This document shows positions 48,447 to 57,507 of a DNA stretch of 64,000 nt, piece by piece (position 1 is the first letter of the stretch; the number at the start of each line of letters is the position of its first letter). Both the position numbers and the translations under genes were made by a program. Where the stretch lies: NCBI GenBank assembly GCA_041749535.1, contig JBGTBE010000017.1, positions 1 to 64,000 on the forward strand, given 5' to 3'. This stretch comes from JBBQZU01 sp041749535 (GTDB lineage: Bacteria > Bacteroidota > Bacteroidia > Flavobacteriales_D > Cryomorphaceae). The notes beneath the pieces were generated by a model. It searched no databases. It was not told the origin of the DNA and was given only the letters and a program-made list of their open reading frames with translations.

Positions 48447-51062
48447 ATGGATGCTAAAATGAATGCACTATTTACAGTGCTCACTCTTGTGATATACTCG
48501 CAGGTATTTGGTCAATTTCAAGACCAGAGTCAATATCTCAATATAAATTCTTCAGTAGCCACAACCTACAATGGCAATGGACTTAGTTTTTATGACTTTA
48601 ATCAGGATGGCATTGACGATATTACCATAGCGCGGGGTAACCTGGAACCTGTTTTTCTAATCAACGACGGTGTAAACCTTGTTCCAGCTCCTTTCAGTAT
48701 TCCAAATGTGGATTCTAAACAAATCATGATGATCATGTGGGTGGACTATGACAACGATGGTGACCTTGATGTGTTCATCACTAAAATGTTTGGTCCTGTT
48801 GAATTATGGAAGAATGACGGATCCTTCAATTTTACTTTATCGACCGCAGCAGCAGGTTTGTCGCTGCTTGAAAGATACCATACTGGCGCAGCATTTTGCG
48901 ATTATGACCACGATGGAGATTTGGATCTTTATGTTGCAAAGTTCTATCACCCAAATATTGGAATTTCTCCTACAAACGCATCCGTATTTTATCTTAACGA
49001 TGGAGATGGAACCTTTACTGAATTTACAGTTCAAGCAGGGATATTTGTACCCCAGCGTCCGATTTTTCAGCCTGTTTTTCTCGATTATAACAATGATGGA
49101 TGGGAAGACCTATACCTTATTACAGATAGGATATTTGTAGTAAATGAACTCTTTTTAAACAACAAGGACGGAACCTTTACCAATGTGACTCAGCAGAGTG
49201 GGGCAGGGCTTATGATTTGCTCTATGTCTGGAACCGTGGGAGATTATGACAACGACAATGACCTGGACGTTTTTATAACGAACAATCCAGCGGTTGGTAG
49301 CAAACTGTTAGAAAATAATGGTGATTCTACTTTTACAGAAGTGGCTTCACAAATGGGTGTGAACATTCATCAGGTAGGGTGGGGAGCACTTTGGTTGGAT
49401 TATGACAATGACTCCTGGCAGGATTTGTTCGTTTCTTTTACAGGTGGCCATCCAGGCTATATTGGCAACCATTTGCACAAAAACAATGAAGGCGTAGACT
49501 TCACGAATGTGAGTTACGAAATGGGTATCTTGAATGAAGTTACCGAAACTTTTGTATGCGCTATGGGCGATATAAACAACGATGGATACTACGACATTCT
49601 CCTTAACCCAAAGGAGGGCTATGTGCCAAAGCTGTATAAAAGTATTACAGGTGCAAATCACTATTTGAGCGTAAGCCTTCAAGGAGTAGAATCGAATAAA
49701 CAAGGTGTAGGAACCTGGATAAGGGCCTATGCAGGAGGCAATGAATATGTGCGGTTTACTTTGTGCGGGGAGAATCTAATTGGTCAGAATTCAAGCAAGT
49801 ACATTTTTGGACTCGGGCAGCTGGATGTGGTTGATTCACTTGTGGTAGATTGGAATATGGGCACCCATGATGTGTATTACAATGTTGCGGTGAATCAGCA
49901 TATGAATATTGTGGAAGGACTCAGTTTTTATAGCAACATGTACCCTCAATTGAGTCAGCTATATTTATGTCCGGGTCAGTCAGTTACTCTCTCTCTACCA
50001 GACTTGGAGAATGTGACGTGGAGTAATGGTGAATCCGGCGCTGAAACACAAGTCACAGAACCAGGATGGTATTGGGCCAGCATTACTACGTCTTCGGGCC
50101 ATACTACCCAAACCCAGCATGTATTGGTTGAGTTCGCCCCTGAGGTACCCATCGATGTGATTTTTAGCAATGAAAGTTGCTATGGCTTCAATGATGGATC
50201 CATTGAATTGGTCTGCCCTGAAAATACCATACAGAGCGTAGAATGGGCTACCGGTGACACGTTGAATATAATTTCATCTTTAGCTCCGGGTGCCTACACC
50301 TTTGAATTGACAGATGTGCATGGCTGTGTACATTGGGGCGGCGCGTTTATTGAACCAGCGCAGCAAATCATTACTTTGGTCAATACCACTCCAGCATTGT
50401 GCTTTGGTGATAGTACAGGGACGGCGCAGATCATTATTTTCGGCGGAGCATTTCCCCATGTTATAGACTGGCAAGGGCATGAGGCTCAATCTCTGGTTGC
50501 CGGAGCGTACAGCGTTGTGGTCATTGATGCAAACGGGTGTGAAGTGATAACTTCTTATACAGTGGGAGAGCCAGAAATTTTATCAGCAGAAATAGATGCA
50601 GAAGATGTTGGAATATCTGGTCCTGCAGGATCAGCATCGGTAGTCGCTTCTGGTGGTACTCCACCCTATTACTATGAGTGGAGTAGCGGCATAGCAAATG
50701 GAAACCAGGTGAGTGGGCTGCCCGTGGGTATTCATTTGCTCACTGTTACTGACGACAATGCCTGTTCTTTTACTATAGAATTCCAAATCCTGGACGTGAC
50801 GGGAATTTTTGATACAGCAGCCAGAAGTTGTTTTGTATTTCCCAACCCGGTAGTCGATAAATTGATTATTAGTAATTGCAACTTGCCTCCCATATTTTCA
50901 TATTCGATCTATGACATTACTGGATCTCTTAAGGCATATGAATCAGTGCACTACCTTCCAGATGGCATTTCGGTGCAGTGGCTGCAGCCTGGAATATACA
51001 GTTTACGAATTCACAAAGATGATGCCCTGGGAAATGTCACTTTCGTAAAATCCGATTATTAA
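48447..51062 (+). CDS. T9SS-secreted VCBS/ASPIC-UnbV repeat protein with SprB-like repeats
   Basis: Secreted surface protein of 871 residues with a signal peptide (to about residue 24). Several VCBS/FG-GAP repeats (about 40-390) carry Ca-binding loops such as DYDNDGDLDVF, DYDHDGDLDLY and DYNNDGWEDLY. An ASPIC/UnbV-like domain follows (about 410-490: NKQGVGTWIRAYAGGNEY), then SprB-like short repeats (about 565-780: CYGFNDGSIELVC, CFGDSTGTAQI), and a T9SS type A domain (from CFVFPNPVVDKLII). Probably an adhesin or matrix protein. Start ATG 48447 or 48459 (codon 5). The 3' end overlaps the convergent DNA-repair gene by 4 bp. Confidence 0.88.
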   Translation: MDAKMNALFTVLTLVIYSQVFGQFQDQSQYLNINSSVATTYNGNGLSFYDFNQDGIDDITIARGNLEPVFLINDGVNLVPAPFSIPNVDSKQIMMIMWVDYDNDGDLDVFITKMFGPVELWKNDGSFNFTLSTAAAGLSLLERYHTGAAFCDYDHDGDLDLYVAKFYHPNIGISPTNASVFYLNDGDGTFTEFTVQAGIFVPQRPIFQPVFLDYNNDGWEDLYLITDRIFVVNELFLNNKDGTFTNVTQQSGAGLMICSMSGTVGDYDNDNDLDVFITNNPAVGSKLLENNGDSTFTEVASQMGVNIHQVGWGALWLDYDNDSWQDLFVSFTGGHPGYIGNHLHKNNEGVDFTNVSYEMGILNEVTETFVCAMGDINNDGYYDILLNPKEGYVPKLYKSITGANHYLSVSLQGVESNKQGVGTWIRAYAGGNEYVRFTLCGENLIGQNSSKYIFGLGQLDVVDSLVVDWNMGTHDVYYNVAVNQHMNIVEGLSFYSNMYPQLSQLYLCPGQSVTLSLPDLENVTWSNGESGAETQVTEPGWYWASITTSSGHTTQTQHVLVEFAPEVPIDVIFSNESCYGFNDGSIELVCPENTIQSVEWATGDTLNIISSLAPGAYTFELTDVHGCVHWGGAFIEPAQQIITLVNTTPALCFGDSTGTAQIIIFGGAFPHVIDWQGHEAQSLVAGAYSVVVIDANGCEVITSYTVGEPEILSAEIDAEDVGISGPAGSASVVASGGTPPYYYEWSSGIANGNQVSGLPVGIHLLTVTDDNACSFTIEFQILDVTGIFDTAARSCFVFPNPVVDKLIISNCNLPPIFSYSIYDITGSLKAYESVHYLPDGISVQWLQPGIYSLRIHKDDALGNVTFVKSDY

Positions 51063-51910
51063 TTATTTAGATTTAATTCGGTAGGTGGATTTTCAACAAT
51101 CGCATTTCGTGTAGCGCGCTTTACTATTTTGATCGTGTGCTCGGATGGAGAGTATTGCAGCCAACGCTTACAGGTAGAACCCAGCCAGTCAGGCCTTGTT
51201 TTACCAGCATCATTGAGCCAGTTACCTACACTGTTCTGAACATAGGCCGAGCTGTCATCTTTTAGCGGTTCGAGAAGCTGCTCTGCTATTTCGGGTCTTT
51301 TCTTCAAGGTGTCGATATGCTTGCACCAAACACCTCTCGGACGGGTTGCTTCGGTGGCAAATCTTCTGATGTTCTCATCCGGATGCAATGCCCACAATGA
51401 GAGAATTCTTAACGATTCAACTACATTCCCTGAGATAGATGGCCTCGCAGCCATCCAGGCCATTTCCCGAACTCCAAAGTGGGCATCCGATGCAAATGGT
51501 TTTATGGCTTTGAGTTTTTCTGATAAATCGAGCCCATCGGAGTGACTCACCACAGCAACAGCCCAGCAACGAACCATATCTGAAGTATGGGTGCTCATTT
51601 CATTCCATGCCTGTTCAGCAAATCCTGTTGCAGCCTTCCTGCTCAGCCAGGCCGCAATGGCATCAATAACCTTTGGAGCAGTTCTTTGCTTGAGTTGGTG
51701 CACAATGGTGTTGGCTTCCGGAAAATGATAGGCCAATCCCATGCTTTTTAGAACGGTGTTCAGTAATTTGAGCTGATCGATCGCAAGCCACTCGCTGAGG
51801 TTCACAGTCTGTATCTGTCCCGACTCCAAATGTTTGAGCACATCGCTTGGCACCAACGAAGGACTGGCAGCCCCTTTTCGGGAGTTTAAATTGTGCGCTT
51901 GCTGGTTCAT
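51059..51910 (-). CDS. DNA alkylation repair protein, HEAT-like (AlkC/AlkD family)
   Basis: Helical-repeat protein of 283 residues. HEAT-like repeat units run through the chain (for example DAHFGVREMAWMAARP, HPDENIRRFATEATRPRGVWC, DSSAYVQNSVGNWLNDAG), as in the AlkC/AlkD family that removes alkylated purines. The TRPRGVWCKHIDTLKKRPE and DSSxYVQNSVGNWLNDxGK segments are closest to the AlkC-type bacterial branch, but I cannot separate the two by eye. Convergent overlap of 4 bp with the VCBS gene. An exact -7 match (TATATTTG, 51918-51925) sits so close to the ATG that the transcript might start nearly at the start codon. Confidence 0.82.
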   Translation of the reverse strand: MNQQAHNLNSRKGAASPSLVPSDVLKHLESGQIQTVNLSEWLAIDQLKLLNTVLKSMGLAYHFPEANTIVHQLKQRTAPKVIDAIAAWLSRKAATGFAEQAWNEMSTHTSDMVRCWAVAVVSHSDGLDLSEKLKAIKPFASDAHFGVREMAWMAARPSISGNVVESLRILSLWALHPDENIRRFATEATRPRGVWCKHIDTLKKRPEIAEQLLEPLKDDSSAYVQNSVGNWLNDAGKTRPDWLGSTCKRWLQYSPSEHTIKIVKRATRNAIVENPPTELNLNN

Positions 51911-52076
51911 TTGAAATCAAATATAACATTTGCAACAAGCAGTTACAGTCAGCAACTCCAATTATAATTTCATGTTAAGAATGTTTGTACTTATGAGAAG
52001 ATACTTTAAAAAAAGCATCACTGCCTTTGCAGGTGCATCGGAGCCAATTGTATGCAGTGGGTGTGGGTTGGGTGAA

Positions 52077-52106
52077 ACAAAAAATCCCGGATCAACCGGG
52101 ATTTTT
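52077..52106 (-). terminator. Intrinsic terminator after tRNA-Arg
   Basis: Stem AAAATCCCGG/CCGGGATTTTT with 5-nt loop (52081-52106); minus strand continues into a T run. It is 14 bp beyond the 3' end of the tRNA. Confidence 0.82.
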
Positions 52107-52119
52107 GAATTTGGACTTG

Positions 52120-52193
52120 TGACTCCGCAGGGATTCGAACCCCGAACCTTCGCATCCGTAGTGCGATGCTCTATCCAGTTAAGCTACGGAGCC
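52120..52193 (-). tRNA. tRNA-Arg (anticodon ACG)
   Basis: Cloverleaf of 74 nt. Acceptor GGCTCCG/CGGAGTC (one G-U), D arm AGCTTAACTGGATAGAGCA, anticodon stem TCGCA/TGCGA with loop CTACGGA (anticodon ACG, read as ICG for CGN arginine codons), T arm CGGGG/CCCTG with TTCGAAT loop, discriminator A. CCA is not encoded. A terminator follows, and a TACTTTTG promoter element lies about 20 nt upstream. Confidence 0.95.
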
Positions 52194-52212
52194 ATTCCGT
52201 GGAAACGGACGG

Positions 52213-52220
52213 CAAAAGTA
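52213..52220 (-). promoter_or_regulatory. -7 promoter element of tRNA-Arg
   Basis: Minus strand TACTTTTG, exact TAnnTTTG match, 20 bp before the tRNA 5' end. The -33 element is poor (TGG at 18 bp). Confidence 0.45.
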
Positions 52221-52287
52221 GTATTATTTTAGTAAAAACCATCTACAGATTTTATTTAAGTGCAAGCTGGATGATTGTAATTCAGCA

Positions 52288-52860
52288 TCATTTATTTAGG
52301 TTCCGCATGGCTTGGGCCATATGTCTGGCATCATGCGCCACAATAAATTGAAACACATCTCCAAGGGGCAGCTTGATGAGCTTGGATATTGAGATAGGCA
52401 CATGCAATTTTTGGAGGTTTACATACTGTGCATTTCTCAACTGAAGGAGCAATACTTCTTGCTGGCGGATAAATTCTGCAATGACCGAAGGAGCATTTAA
52501 ATTCCTTGAGGGTGTATGTGGTTTTGTTGCTTTTATTTTGCCACGATTTTGTGGCTCCATCATATAAGTAAAGTATTGACCGAACCTGCTGTTTTTAAAC
52601 GTTGGTTGCGGGATTTCATGGGCTTTGGACTTCATTGCGTTCTCTATGGCAGGTAAGTAATAATTGCCGTAGGTATTTAGGTGTTCTATACATTGGGCAA
52701 TGCTCCAGCCCCCTGATGCAGAACTTTTAAGCAACACATCAGGTGGGAGGTTTTGAATCGTTTTAATGGTAAGGTGAATGTGCTGTTCGACCATAGATTC
52801 GAGGCTATTTAGTAGCACAGAGGTATCGGTCGAAATTCTTTTAGCAAAAAAAGCTTTCAT
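52288..52860 (-). CDS. DinB superfamily (DinB_2-like) four-helix protein
   Basis: 190-residue protein of the DinB/DUF664-type metal-binding four-helix bundle, unrelated to DNA polymerase IV despite the name. The three probable metal-binding histidines are in SIAQCIEHLNTYG (about residue 65) and VAHDARHMAQAM (H175 and H179 region). Such proteins include thiol transferases (bacillithiol or mycothiol-type) and many unknowns. It is on the same strand as, and 147 bp beyond, the Crp/Fnr gene. Function not determinable here. Confidence 0.8.
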   Translation of the reverse strand: MKAFFAKRISTDTSVLLNSLESMVEQHIHLTIKTIQNLPPDVLLKSSASGGWSIAQCIEHLNTYGNYYLPAIENAMKSKAHEIPQPTFKNSRFGQYFTYMMEPQNRGKIKATKPHTPSRNLNAPSVIAEFIRQQEVLLLQLRNAQYVNLQKLHVPISISKLIKLPLGDVFQFIVAHDARHMAQAMRNLNK

Positions 52861-53007
52861 AACTGTGAATTTTTAGTCGTTTCAATTTGCAACAGACCTG
52901 ATTTTGCTTCCTTAAATAACAATGTTTAGATCAAGCCAGACTTAATCGAAGTCCACTGCAAAGGTGCTGTGCATGGAGAAAGCGAATATTGGTAAAAACC
53001 AAGATTT

Positions 53008-53592
53008 TCAGAACTGAACCCGGTTCAGCAGCTTGCTGAAGTTGGTGGCATCCATGCCCAGGTAGTTTGCGATGTACTTATGGGGAATCAAACCCAGAAT
53101 GTGGGGACTTCTTTTCAGTAACATTCTATAGCGCTCCTCTGAACTGAAGCACTGCACTTCCACAAGCCTTTCCAGTACCCCCGATAAGGTTTGCATAACT
53201 CCTTTTTTAATCAAGCCATTGATGGCTGGTATCTCAAGGCCTAGCGCATCAAACTGAGTGAAAGTAGCCCGTAGAAATTTTGAAGGACTCAAGGTTTCAT
53301 AAAAGTATTTTGATGGTGTACCGAGTGCCATGGAGTCTATGATACCGCCAAATGAAGGGGCGTATGTAAAAACAATGGTAGCCTCTCTGCCAGTTTCATC
53401 CAAATAGTACACCCTTTGAATCCCTTCAGTAACAAAATAGAGATAGCGTTCGGGTTCACCAGTACGCGTAAGTATTTCCTTTCTTCCGGCATTGAATTCT
53501 GTAAAAAGACCTGAGAGACTTTTCCATTCTTCTTCGCTAAAGGTCTGAATGCCTTGCACCAATTCACGCAGTGAATCCAGTTGAGTCGACAT
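53008..53592 (-). CDS. Crp/Fnr family transcriptional regulator
   Basis: 194-residue regulator. A cyclic-nucleotide-binding-like beta-roll covers about 22-115 (FNAGRKEILTRTGEPERYLYFVTEGIQRVY), then a dimerisation helix, then a short DNA-binding C-terminus with the helix-turn-helix GLIPHKYIANYLGMDATNFSKLLNR. No Cys cluster like Fnr is seen. It lies directly downstream of paaABCD on the same strand (77 bp gap), so it may be a local regulator, but a general role is equally possible. Confidence 0.88.
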   Translation of the reverse strand: MSTQLDSLRELVQGIQTFSEEEWKSLSGLFTEFNAGRKEILTRTGEPERYLYFVTEGIQRVYYLDETGREATIVFTYAPSFGGIIDSMALGTPSKYFYETLSPSKFLRATFTQFDALGLEIPAINGLIKKGVMQTLSGVLERLVEVQCFSSEERYRMLLKRSPHILGLIPHKYIANYLGMDATNFSKLLNRVQF

Positions 53593-53669
53593 GTAAATGT
53601 TTAATTTATAGCTGCAAGGTAGCAGTTACAGCCAAATGAAGGCTGTTTTGATGTAAATTGGAAATCTTA

Positions 53670-54170
53670 CTAAATACATTTAAAATAATCGAACACTTCA
53701 TCACATGCCTTGCATTTATAGAGGGACTTACAGGCAGTGCTGCCAAAATAACTGATCATTTCTGTATGCATGGATTTGCACTGAGGGCAGCGCACTTCCT
53801 TTGTTTTGCCTGTAATAAAGCCCTTATCGGATGTCAACTCTGAAGGTGGAGCAATTCCGTATTCTTCAAGGTTTTTTCTTCCTTTTTCGCTCATCCAGTC
53901 AGTGGTCCAGGCAGGAGAAATGCTGGTTTTCACCTTTGCATTTATACCATTCTCCGAAAGGGTGGACAGTATATCGCGCTCTATTGTATCCATAGCAGGA
54001 CAGCCAGAATAGGTAGGAGTGATGGTTACTGCGATGGTCCCATCGGGATTGGATTCAACCTTACGCACCACACCGAGGTCTATAACGCTCAGTACGGGAA
54101 TTTCGGGATCGTAAACCTTCTCAAGGAGTTCGTAAACCTTTGTGATAGTGGCTGAATCTGCATCTATCAT
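53670..54170 (-). CDS. paaD: 1,2-phenylacetyl-CoA epoxidase, subunit D
   Basis: PaaD, 166 residues: a DUF59/MIP18-type N-terminal domain (about 1-100, VYDPEIPVLSVIDLGVVRKVE, TYSGCPAMDTIE) and a zinc-ribbon C-terminus with CPQC, TACKS and CKAC (about 137-160). It is required for assembly of an active phenylacetyl-CoA epoxidase. Final gene of paaABCD here, 3 bp after paaC. Confidence 0.93.
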   Translation of the reverse strand: MIDADSATITKVYELLEKVYDPEIPVLSVIDLGVVRKVESNPDGTIAVTITPTYSGCPAMDTIERDILSTLSENGINAKVKTSISPAWTTDWMSEKGRKNLEEYGIAPPSELTSDKGFITGKTKEVRCPQCKSMHTEMISYFGSTACKSLYKCKACDEVFDYFKCI

Positions 54171-54173
54171 GGC

Positions 54174-54935
54174 CTACCATTTGGCATCTGGCATGCTGCG
54201 TGGTATGCACTGCATTTCTGCCAAAATAAATCCAAGATACTCCGTGTGGTGCCCCTGCCTGCTACCGCTGGCTGCGTAACCCATTGTATCTGGTATGGTA
54301 AGGGTAGCCTCCGCAAGAAGGGAAGTTATTTCAGCTTTCCAATTCTGGTTTATCTCTGTGAGATCTGGAATGCTGCCATCTGCGATGAGTACATCATCGG
54401 CAGCTGTTTTTTCGAATAACTCAGCTGTAAACGGCCAGAGCGTATTTACCGCATCCACCATTTTTGAATGGCTCATTTCTGTACCATCGCCAAGCCGTAC
54501 CACCCAATCTCCACTAAGTTTGCGGTGATAGGTGACTTCTTTGAGGGCCTTGGCAGCAAATTCACTGAGGAACTTAACCTTGCTACTCCGCATGGAGCTG
54601 TACAAGTGAAATTGGAATACATCAAAGAAGTACTGCCTCACGATCGTGAAGGCAAAATTTTCATTTGGCTGCTCCACCAATAAGTTGTTTCGAAACTCCT
54701 TTTCGGTGCGAAAGAATGCGAGATCGTCTTCGCTTCGCCCTTTGCCTTCAACAGAAGCAGCTTCCGTAAGCAGAAGTCTGCACTGACCTATCAGATCCAG
54801 GGCCACATTTGTGAGGGCTATATCGCTTTCCAATTGGTGGGCATGTCCACACCATTCGCCAAGGCGCTGTCCCAGTATAAGTGAGTTATCGCCAAGGCGG
54901 ATTAGAAACTCAAAATATGCGTCTTTGCTGCTCAT
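54174..54935 (-). CDS. paaC: 1,2-phenylacetyl-CoA epoxidase, subunit C
   Basis: PaaC, 253 residues, the catalytically inactive ferritin-like partner of PaaA. Family features: LILGQRLGEWCGHAHQLESDIALTNVALDLIGQ (about 17-49), FAFTIVRQYFFDVFQF and KEVTYHRKLSGDWVVRLGDGT. It lies 2 bp after paaB and 3 bp before paaD. It acts in the PaaABC(E) complex that epoxidises the aromatic ring of phenylacetyl-CoA. Confidence 0.94.
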   Translation of the reverse strand: MSSKDAYFEFLIRLGDNSLILGQRLGEWCGHAHQLESDIALTNVALDLIGQCRLLLTEAASVEGKGRSEDDLAFFRTEKEFRNNLLVEQPNENFAFTIVRQYFFDVFQFHLYSSMRSSKVKFLSEFAAKALKEVTYHRKLSGDWVVRLGDGTEMSHSKMVDAVNTLWPFTAELFEKTAADDVLIADGSIPDLTEINQNWKAEITSLLAEATLTIPDTMGYAASGSRQGHHTEYLGFILAEMQCIPRSMPDAKW

Positions 54936-54937
54936 AA

Positions 54938-55237
54938 TTAGAGGTACTTTACTCCATCGGGAACTTCATAAAATGTTGGGTGACGGTATACCTTATCGTC
55001 CGCAGGGTCGAAAAATGATTCAGCATCCTGCTCGGTGCTGGCCACAATGAGGTGGGAGGGTACCACCCAAATGCTGTTTCCTTCTCCTCTTCGCGTATAT
55101 ACATCGCGTGCGCTTGTCAGTGCCATTTCCGCATCAGGTGCGTGAAGACTGCCGGCGTGTTTATGAGGTATGCCAGATTTTGCTTGAATAAATACTTCCC
55201 ATAATGGACCTTGGTCGGCAGGATTGCTATTGTTCAT
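54938..55237 (-). CDS. paaB: 1,2-phenylacetyl-CoA epoxidase, subunit B
   Basis: PaaB, 99 residues, the small bridging subunit. It matches the family across WEVFIQAKSGIPHKHAGSLHAPDAEMALTSARDVYTRRGEG and SIWVVPSHLI, and the length is standard. 45 bp separate it from paaA and 2 bp from paaC, all on the same strand. Confidence 0.95.
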   Translation of the reverse strand: MNNSNPADQGPLWEVFIQAKSGIPHKHAGSLHAPDAEMALTSARDVYTRRGEGNSIWVVPSHLIVASTEQDAESFFDPADDKVYRHPTFYEVPDGVKYL

Positions 55238-55282
55238 TCATGTAGGCTTTTCAAGGTTTAATAATCTAATTAAGGGATTTTA

Positions 55283-56230
55283 TCAAGCTGCTTGCTGGGT
55301 AGTCAGCTTCAATTTTTTTTCGGCATAAGCCACGGCAGCATCTCTTACCCAAGCACCTTCTTCTTCTGCCTTCCTGCGGTCATTTATTCTTTTCCGGTTG
55401 CAGGGGCCATGGCCTTTGATTACCTGATAGAATTCAGTCCAATTTATTTCGCCAATTTCCCAGTGGCCAGTTGATTCGTTGAACTTGAGGTCGGGATCCG
55501 GAATTGTAAGTCCTGCGGCAATTGCCTGAGGAATTGTGCGGTCTATAAATCGTTGTCGAACAGCGTCATTGCTTTCAACTTTAATCTGCCAGCGCATGGT
55601 TTCACTGCTATTTACAGAGTCGGCATCTGAAGGTCCCAACATCTGAATAGAAGGCCACCACCAACGGTTCAATGCATCTTGGGCCATTTCCAATTGTCCC
55701 TTTGTGCCTTTGGCAAGGCCATACATGATTTCATATCCTTGACGGTTGTGAAAGCTCTCTTCTTTGCATATGCGCACCATGGCTCTGGAGTATGGGCCAT
55801 AAGAACCACGTGCGAGCATGGTTTGGTTTACAATTGCAGCACCATCAACCAGCCATCCAATGGCTCCAATATCGGCCCAAGAGAGTGTAGGATAATTGAA
55901 AATACTGCTGTACTTGGCTTTTCCTTCAAGCAATTGATTGATCATTGTTTGGCGATCTATGCCGAGTGTTTCGGCTGCACTGTACAGGTACAATCCGTGC
56001 CCTGCTTCATCCTGAACTTTGGCAAGAAGGACTGCTTTTCGGCGAAGGCTGGGAGCCCGTGAAATCCAATTGCCTTCGGGCAACATACCCACAATCTCAC
56101 TGTGCGCGTGCTGAGATATCATGCGTGTAAGTTGCTTCCGATAATTAGCGGGCATCCACTCTTTTGCTTCAATCTTTTGTCCACTGTCTATCTTCTCTTG
56201 AAACAAGCGGTTTCTTTCTTCTAATTCCAT
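55283..56230 (-). CDS. paaA: 1,2-phenylacetyl-CoA epoxidase, catalytic subunit A
   Basis: PaaA, 315 residues, the di-iron monooxygenase subunit of phenylacetate degradation. The four-helix core has EAxH-type ligands in QHAHSEIVG, DEAGHGLYLYSAAETLG and ICKEESFHNRQGYEIM (Glu/His pairs). The GHGPCNRKRINDRR and AYAEKKL tail are typical of PaaA. First gene of the run paaABCD. The reductase subunit gene paaE, and other catabolic genes (paaK, paaZ, paaF-J), are not seen in the window. Confidence 0.95.
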   Translation of the reverse strand: MELEERNRLFQEKIDSGQKIEAKEWMPANYRKQLTRMISQHAHSEIVGMLPEGNWISRAPSLRRKAVLLAKVQDEAGHGLYLYSAAETLGIDRQTMINQLLEGKAKYSSIFNYPTLSWADIGAIGWLVDGAAIVNQTMLARGSYGPYSRAMVRICKEESFHNRQGYEIMYGLAKGTKGQLEMAQDALNRWWWPSIQMLGPSDADSVNSSETMRWQIKVESNDAVRQRFIDRTIPQAIAAGLTIPDPDLKFNESTGHWEIGEINWTEFYQVIKGHGPCNRKRINDRRKAEEEGAWVRDAAVAYAEKKLKLTTQQAA

Positions 56231-56609
56231 CGATACTTAATTTTTCATGTAGGTGGGTGTAAAAATAGCCCCTTTGGTCGACTCTAACAAAAAAGCTTCC
56301 CGAAAGTTAATACCACTGCATTGATCAAAGCTGCATTTGGCAGCGGAATAGATGGAATTTTTTGGGATTTCCAGGTGCTAATGGTGGGTTTATTATTGCC
56401 ATGGTAACACACGTTGAACGCTGTATACTCGATATATCCTCGATGCATAAATTCAATGTTCATTCAAGAATTAAGTACTTCTCTGGTATGAAGAATACAG
56501 TTCATCGGTTTTCCAACTGCACAAAATCATTGCATCTCGCTGAGAATTGAACAAAAAAGAAAACCCCCTGCACGCGGTGCAGGGGGCTTCAATATTGTAC
56601 GCCTGTCAA
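56231..56609 (+). other. Intergenic region upstream of paaA
   Basis: 379 bp with no supported gene, holding the promoter region of paaABCD. A minus-strand TTG (56326-56328), 16 bp, TAACTTTC (56302-56309) is a weak candidate, 72 bp upstream of paaA. The rest is AT-rich without repeats; a terminator for the YceI gene is at 56552-56587. Confidence 0.35.
56552..56587 (-). terminator. Intrinsic terminator after the YceI-like gene
   Basis: 10-bp perfect stem CCCCCTGCAC/GTGCAGGGGG (56564-56586, 3-nt loop), followed on the minus strand by TTTTCTTTTTT; 23 bp past the YceI stop. Confidence 0.9.
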
Positions 56610-57251
56610 TTATACTTTAGAAGCTACAACACTAATGTTTAATGTAATATCATCAGCAAGGATTTTGTCAGCTACTGGCATGGCGAATTTCGCATCGAAT
56701 TTCTGACGGTCGAATACAAGTTTACCAGTGGCAGTAATTTTGCCATCTACTTCTTGTATTGTCACGTTTTCGATTACCTCATCCTGAGAAACGCCGCGAA
56801 CGGTTAGGGTACCTACAAGGCCCTCAGCTGTGTGTTCTCTAACCACAAACTCAGCAGTTGGATATTCAGCGATATTAAAGAAATCATTTGATGAGAGGTG
56901 ACCCACAAGGTCAGAAGCACGACGACCATCCTCGTCACTATAACTTTCATCAAGTGGTGTAATGCTGCTCATGTCAATTACTACCGTTCCGCTTTCTACA
57001 GTGTCGTTGTTAAAGGTAATATCACCTTTGCTAACAGCAACTGTACCGTTGTGACTGTATAGAGATACGCCACCCACAGCGAGCATACTGCCTTCCCATC
57101 TCACTGTGCTTGCATCTTTCTCGATGTTGTACGCTCCGGAAATGCCGGTTGGCGCAGCGGTCTCTTCTACTTGTTGTTCGGTGCTACCTCCGCATGAAGC
57201 AAGGGTAATTGCAACTGTTGCGCCCACAAGGGCTTTGTTCCAAATTTTCAT
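56610..57251 (-). CDS. YceI family lipoprotein
   Basis: 213-residue lipoprotein: lipobox LASC (Cys about residue 20), then a YceI lipid-binding beta-barrel (about 38-210) with YNIEKDASTVRWEG, the TFNNDTVESGTVVIDMSSI strand and HLSSNDFFNIAEYPTAEF. The family binds polyisoprenoids or other amphiphiles in the periplasm; here it would sit on a membrane. It stands alone between a terminator (56552) and a promoter-like element (57280-57287). Confidence 0.88.
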   Translation of the reverse strand: MKIWNKALVGATVAITLASCGGSTEQQVEETAAPTGISGAYNIEKDASTVRWEGSMLAVGGVSLYSHNGTVAVSKGDITFNNDTVESGTVVIDMSSITPLDESYSDEDGRRASDLVGHLSSNDFFNIAEYPTAEFVVREHTAEGLVGTLTVRGVSQDEVIENVTIQEVDGKITATGKLVFDRQKFDAKFAMPVADKILADDITLNISVVASKV

Positions 57252-57279
57252 TTTATGTCTTTTAGATTTTTTGACGCCG

Positions 57280-57305
57280 CAAATTTACGCCATACATGGG
57301 CGCAA
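57280..57305 (-). promoter_or_regulatory. Candidate promoter of the YceI-like gene
   Basis: Minus strand TTG (57303-57305), only 15 bp, TAAATTTG (57280-57287), an exact TAnnTTTG match, 28 bp before the start codon. Spacing is short. Confidence 0.4.
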
Positions 57306-57481
57306 GTACAGCCCATTAACAAGATTTGGAACATTTGGCTCATTATATCGATGAAGCGCAGTGAATCATCGTCAGAACTGTAAATTATGTGTTTAAACCT
57401 TTCAATATATTTCTAATTCACCCAGGGCTTGGGTCGATCGATCTTGAATTTACCATCCTGAAAGGCAGAACAATGGGGTGT

Positions 57482-57507
57482 AAAAAACAAAACCCCCAAA
57501 GTGGGGG
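57482..57507 (-). terminator. Intrinsic terminator downstream of the surface protein gene
   Basis: 6-bp GC stem CCCCCA/TGGGGG with a 3-nt loop (57493-57507), T-rich (TTTTGTTTTTT) on the minus strand. It is about 200 bp downstream of the 57710-60445 gene, leaving a long 3' UTR. Confidence 0.7.

Noticed and set aside
51930..52232. A plus-strand open frame of 100 codons
   Set aside because: It passes straight through tRNA-Arg and its terminator on the opposite strand; coding there is not credible.
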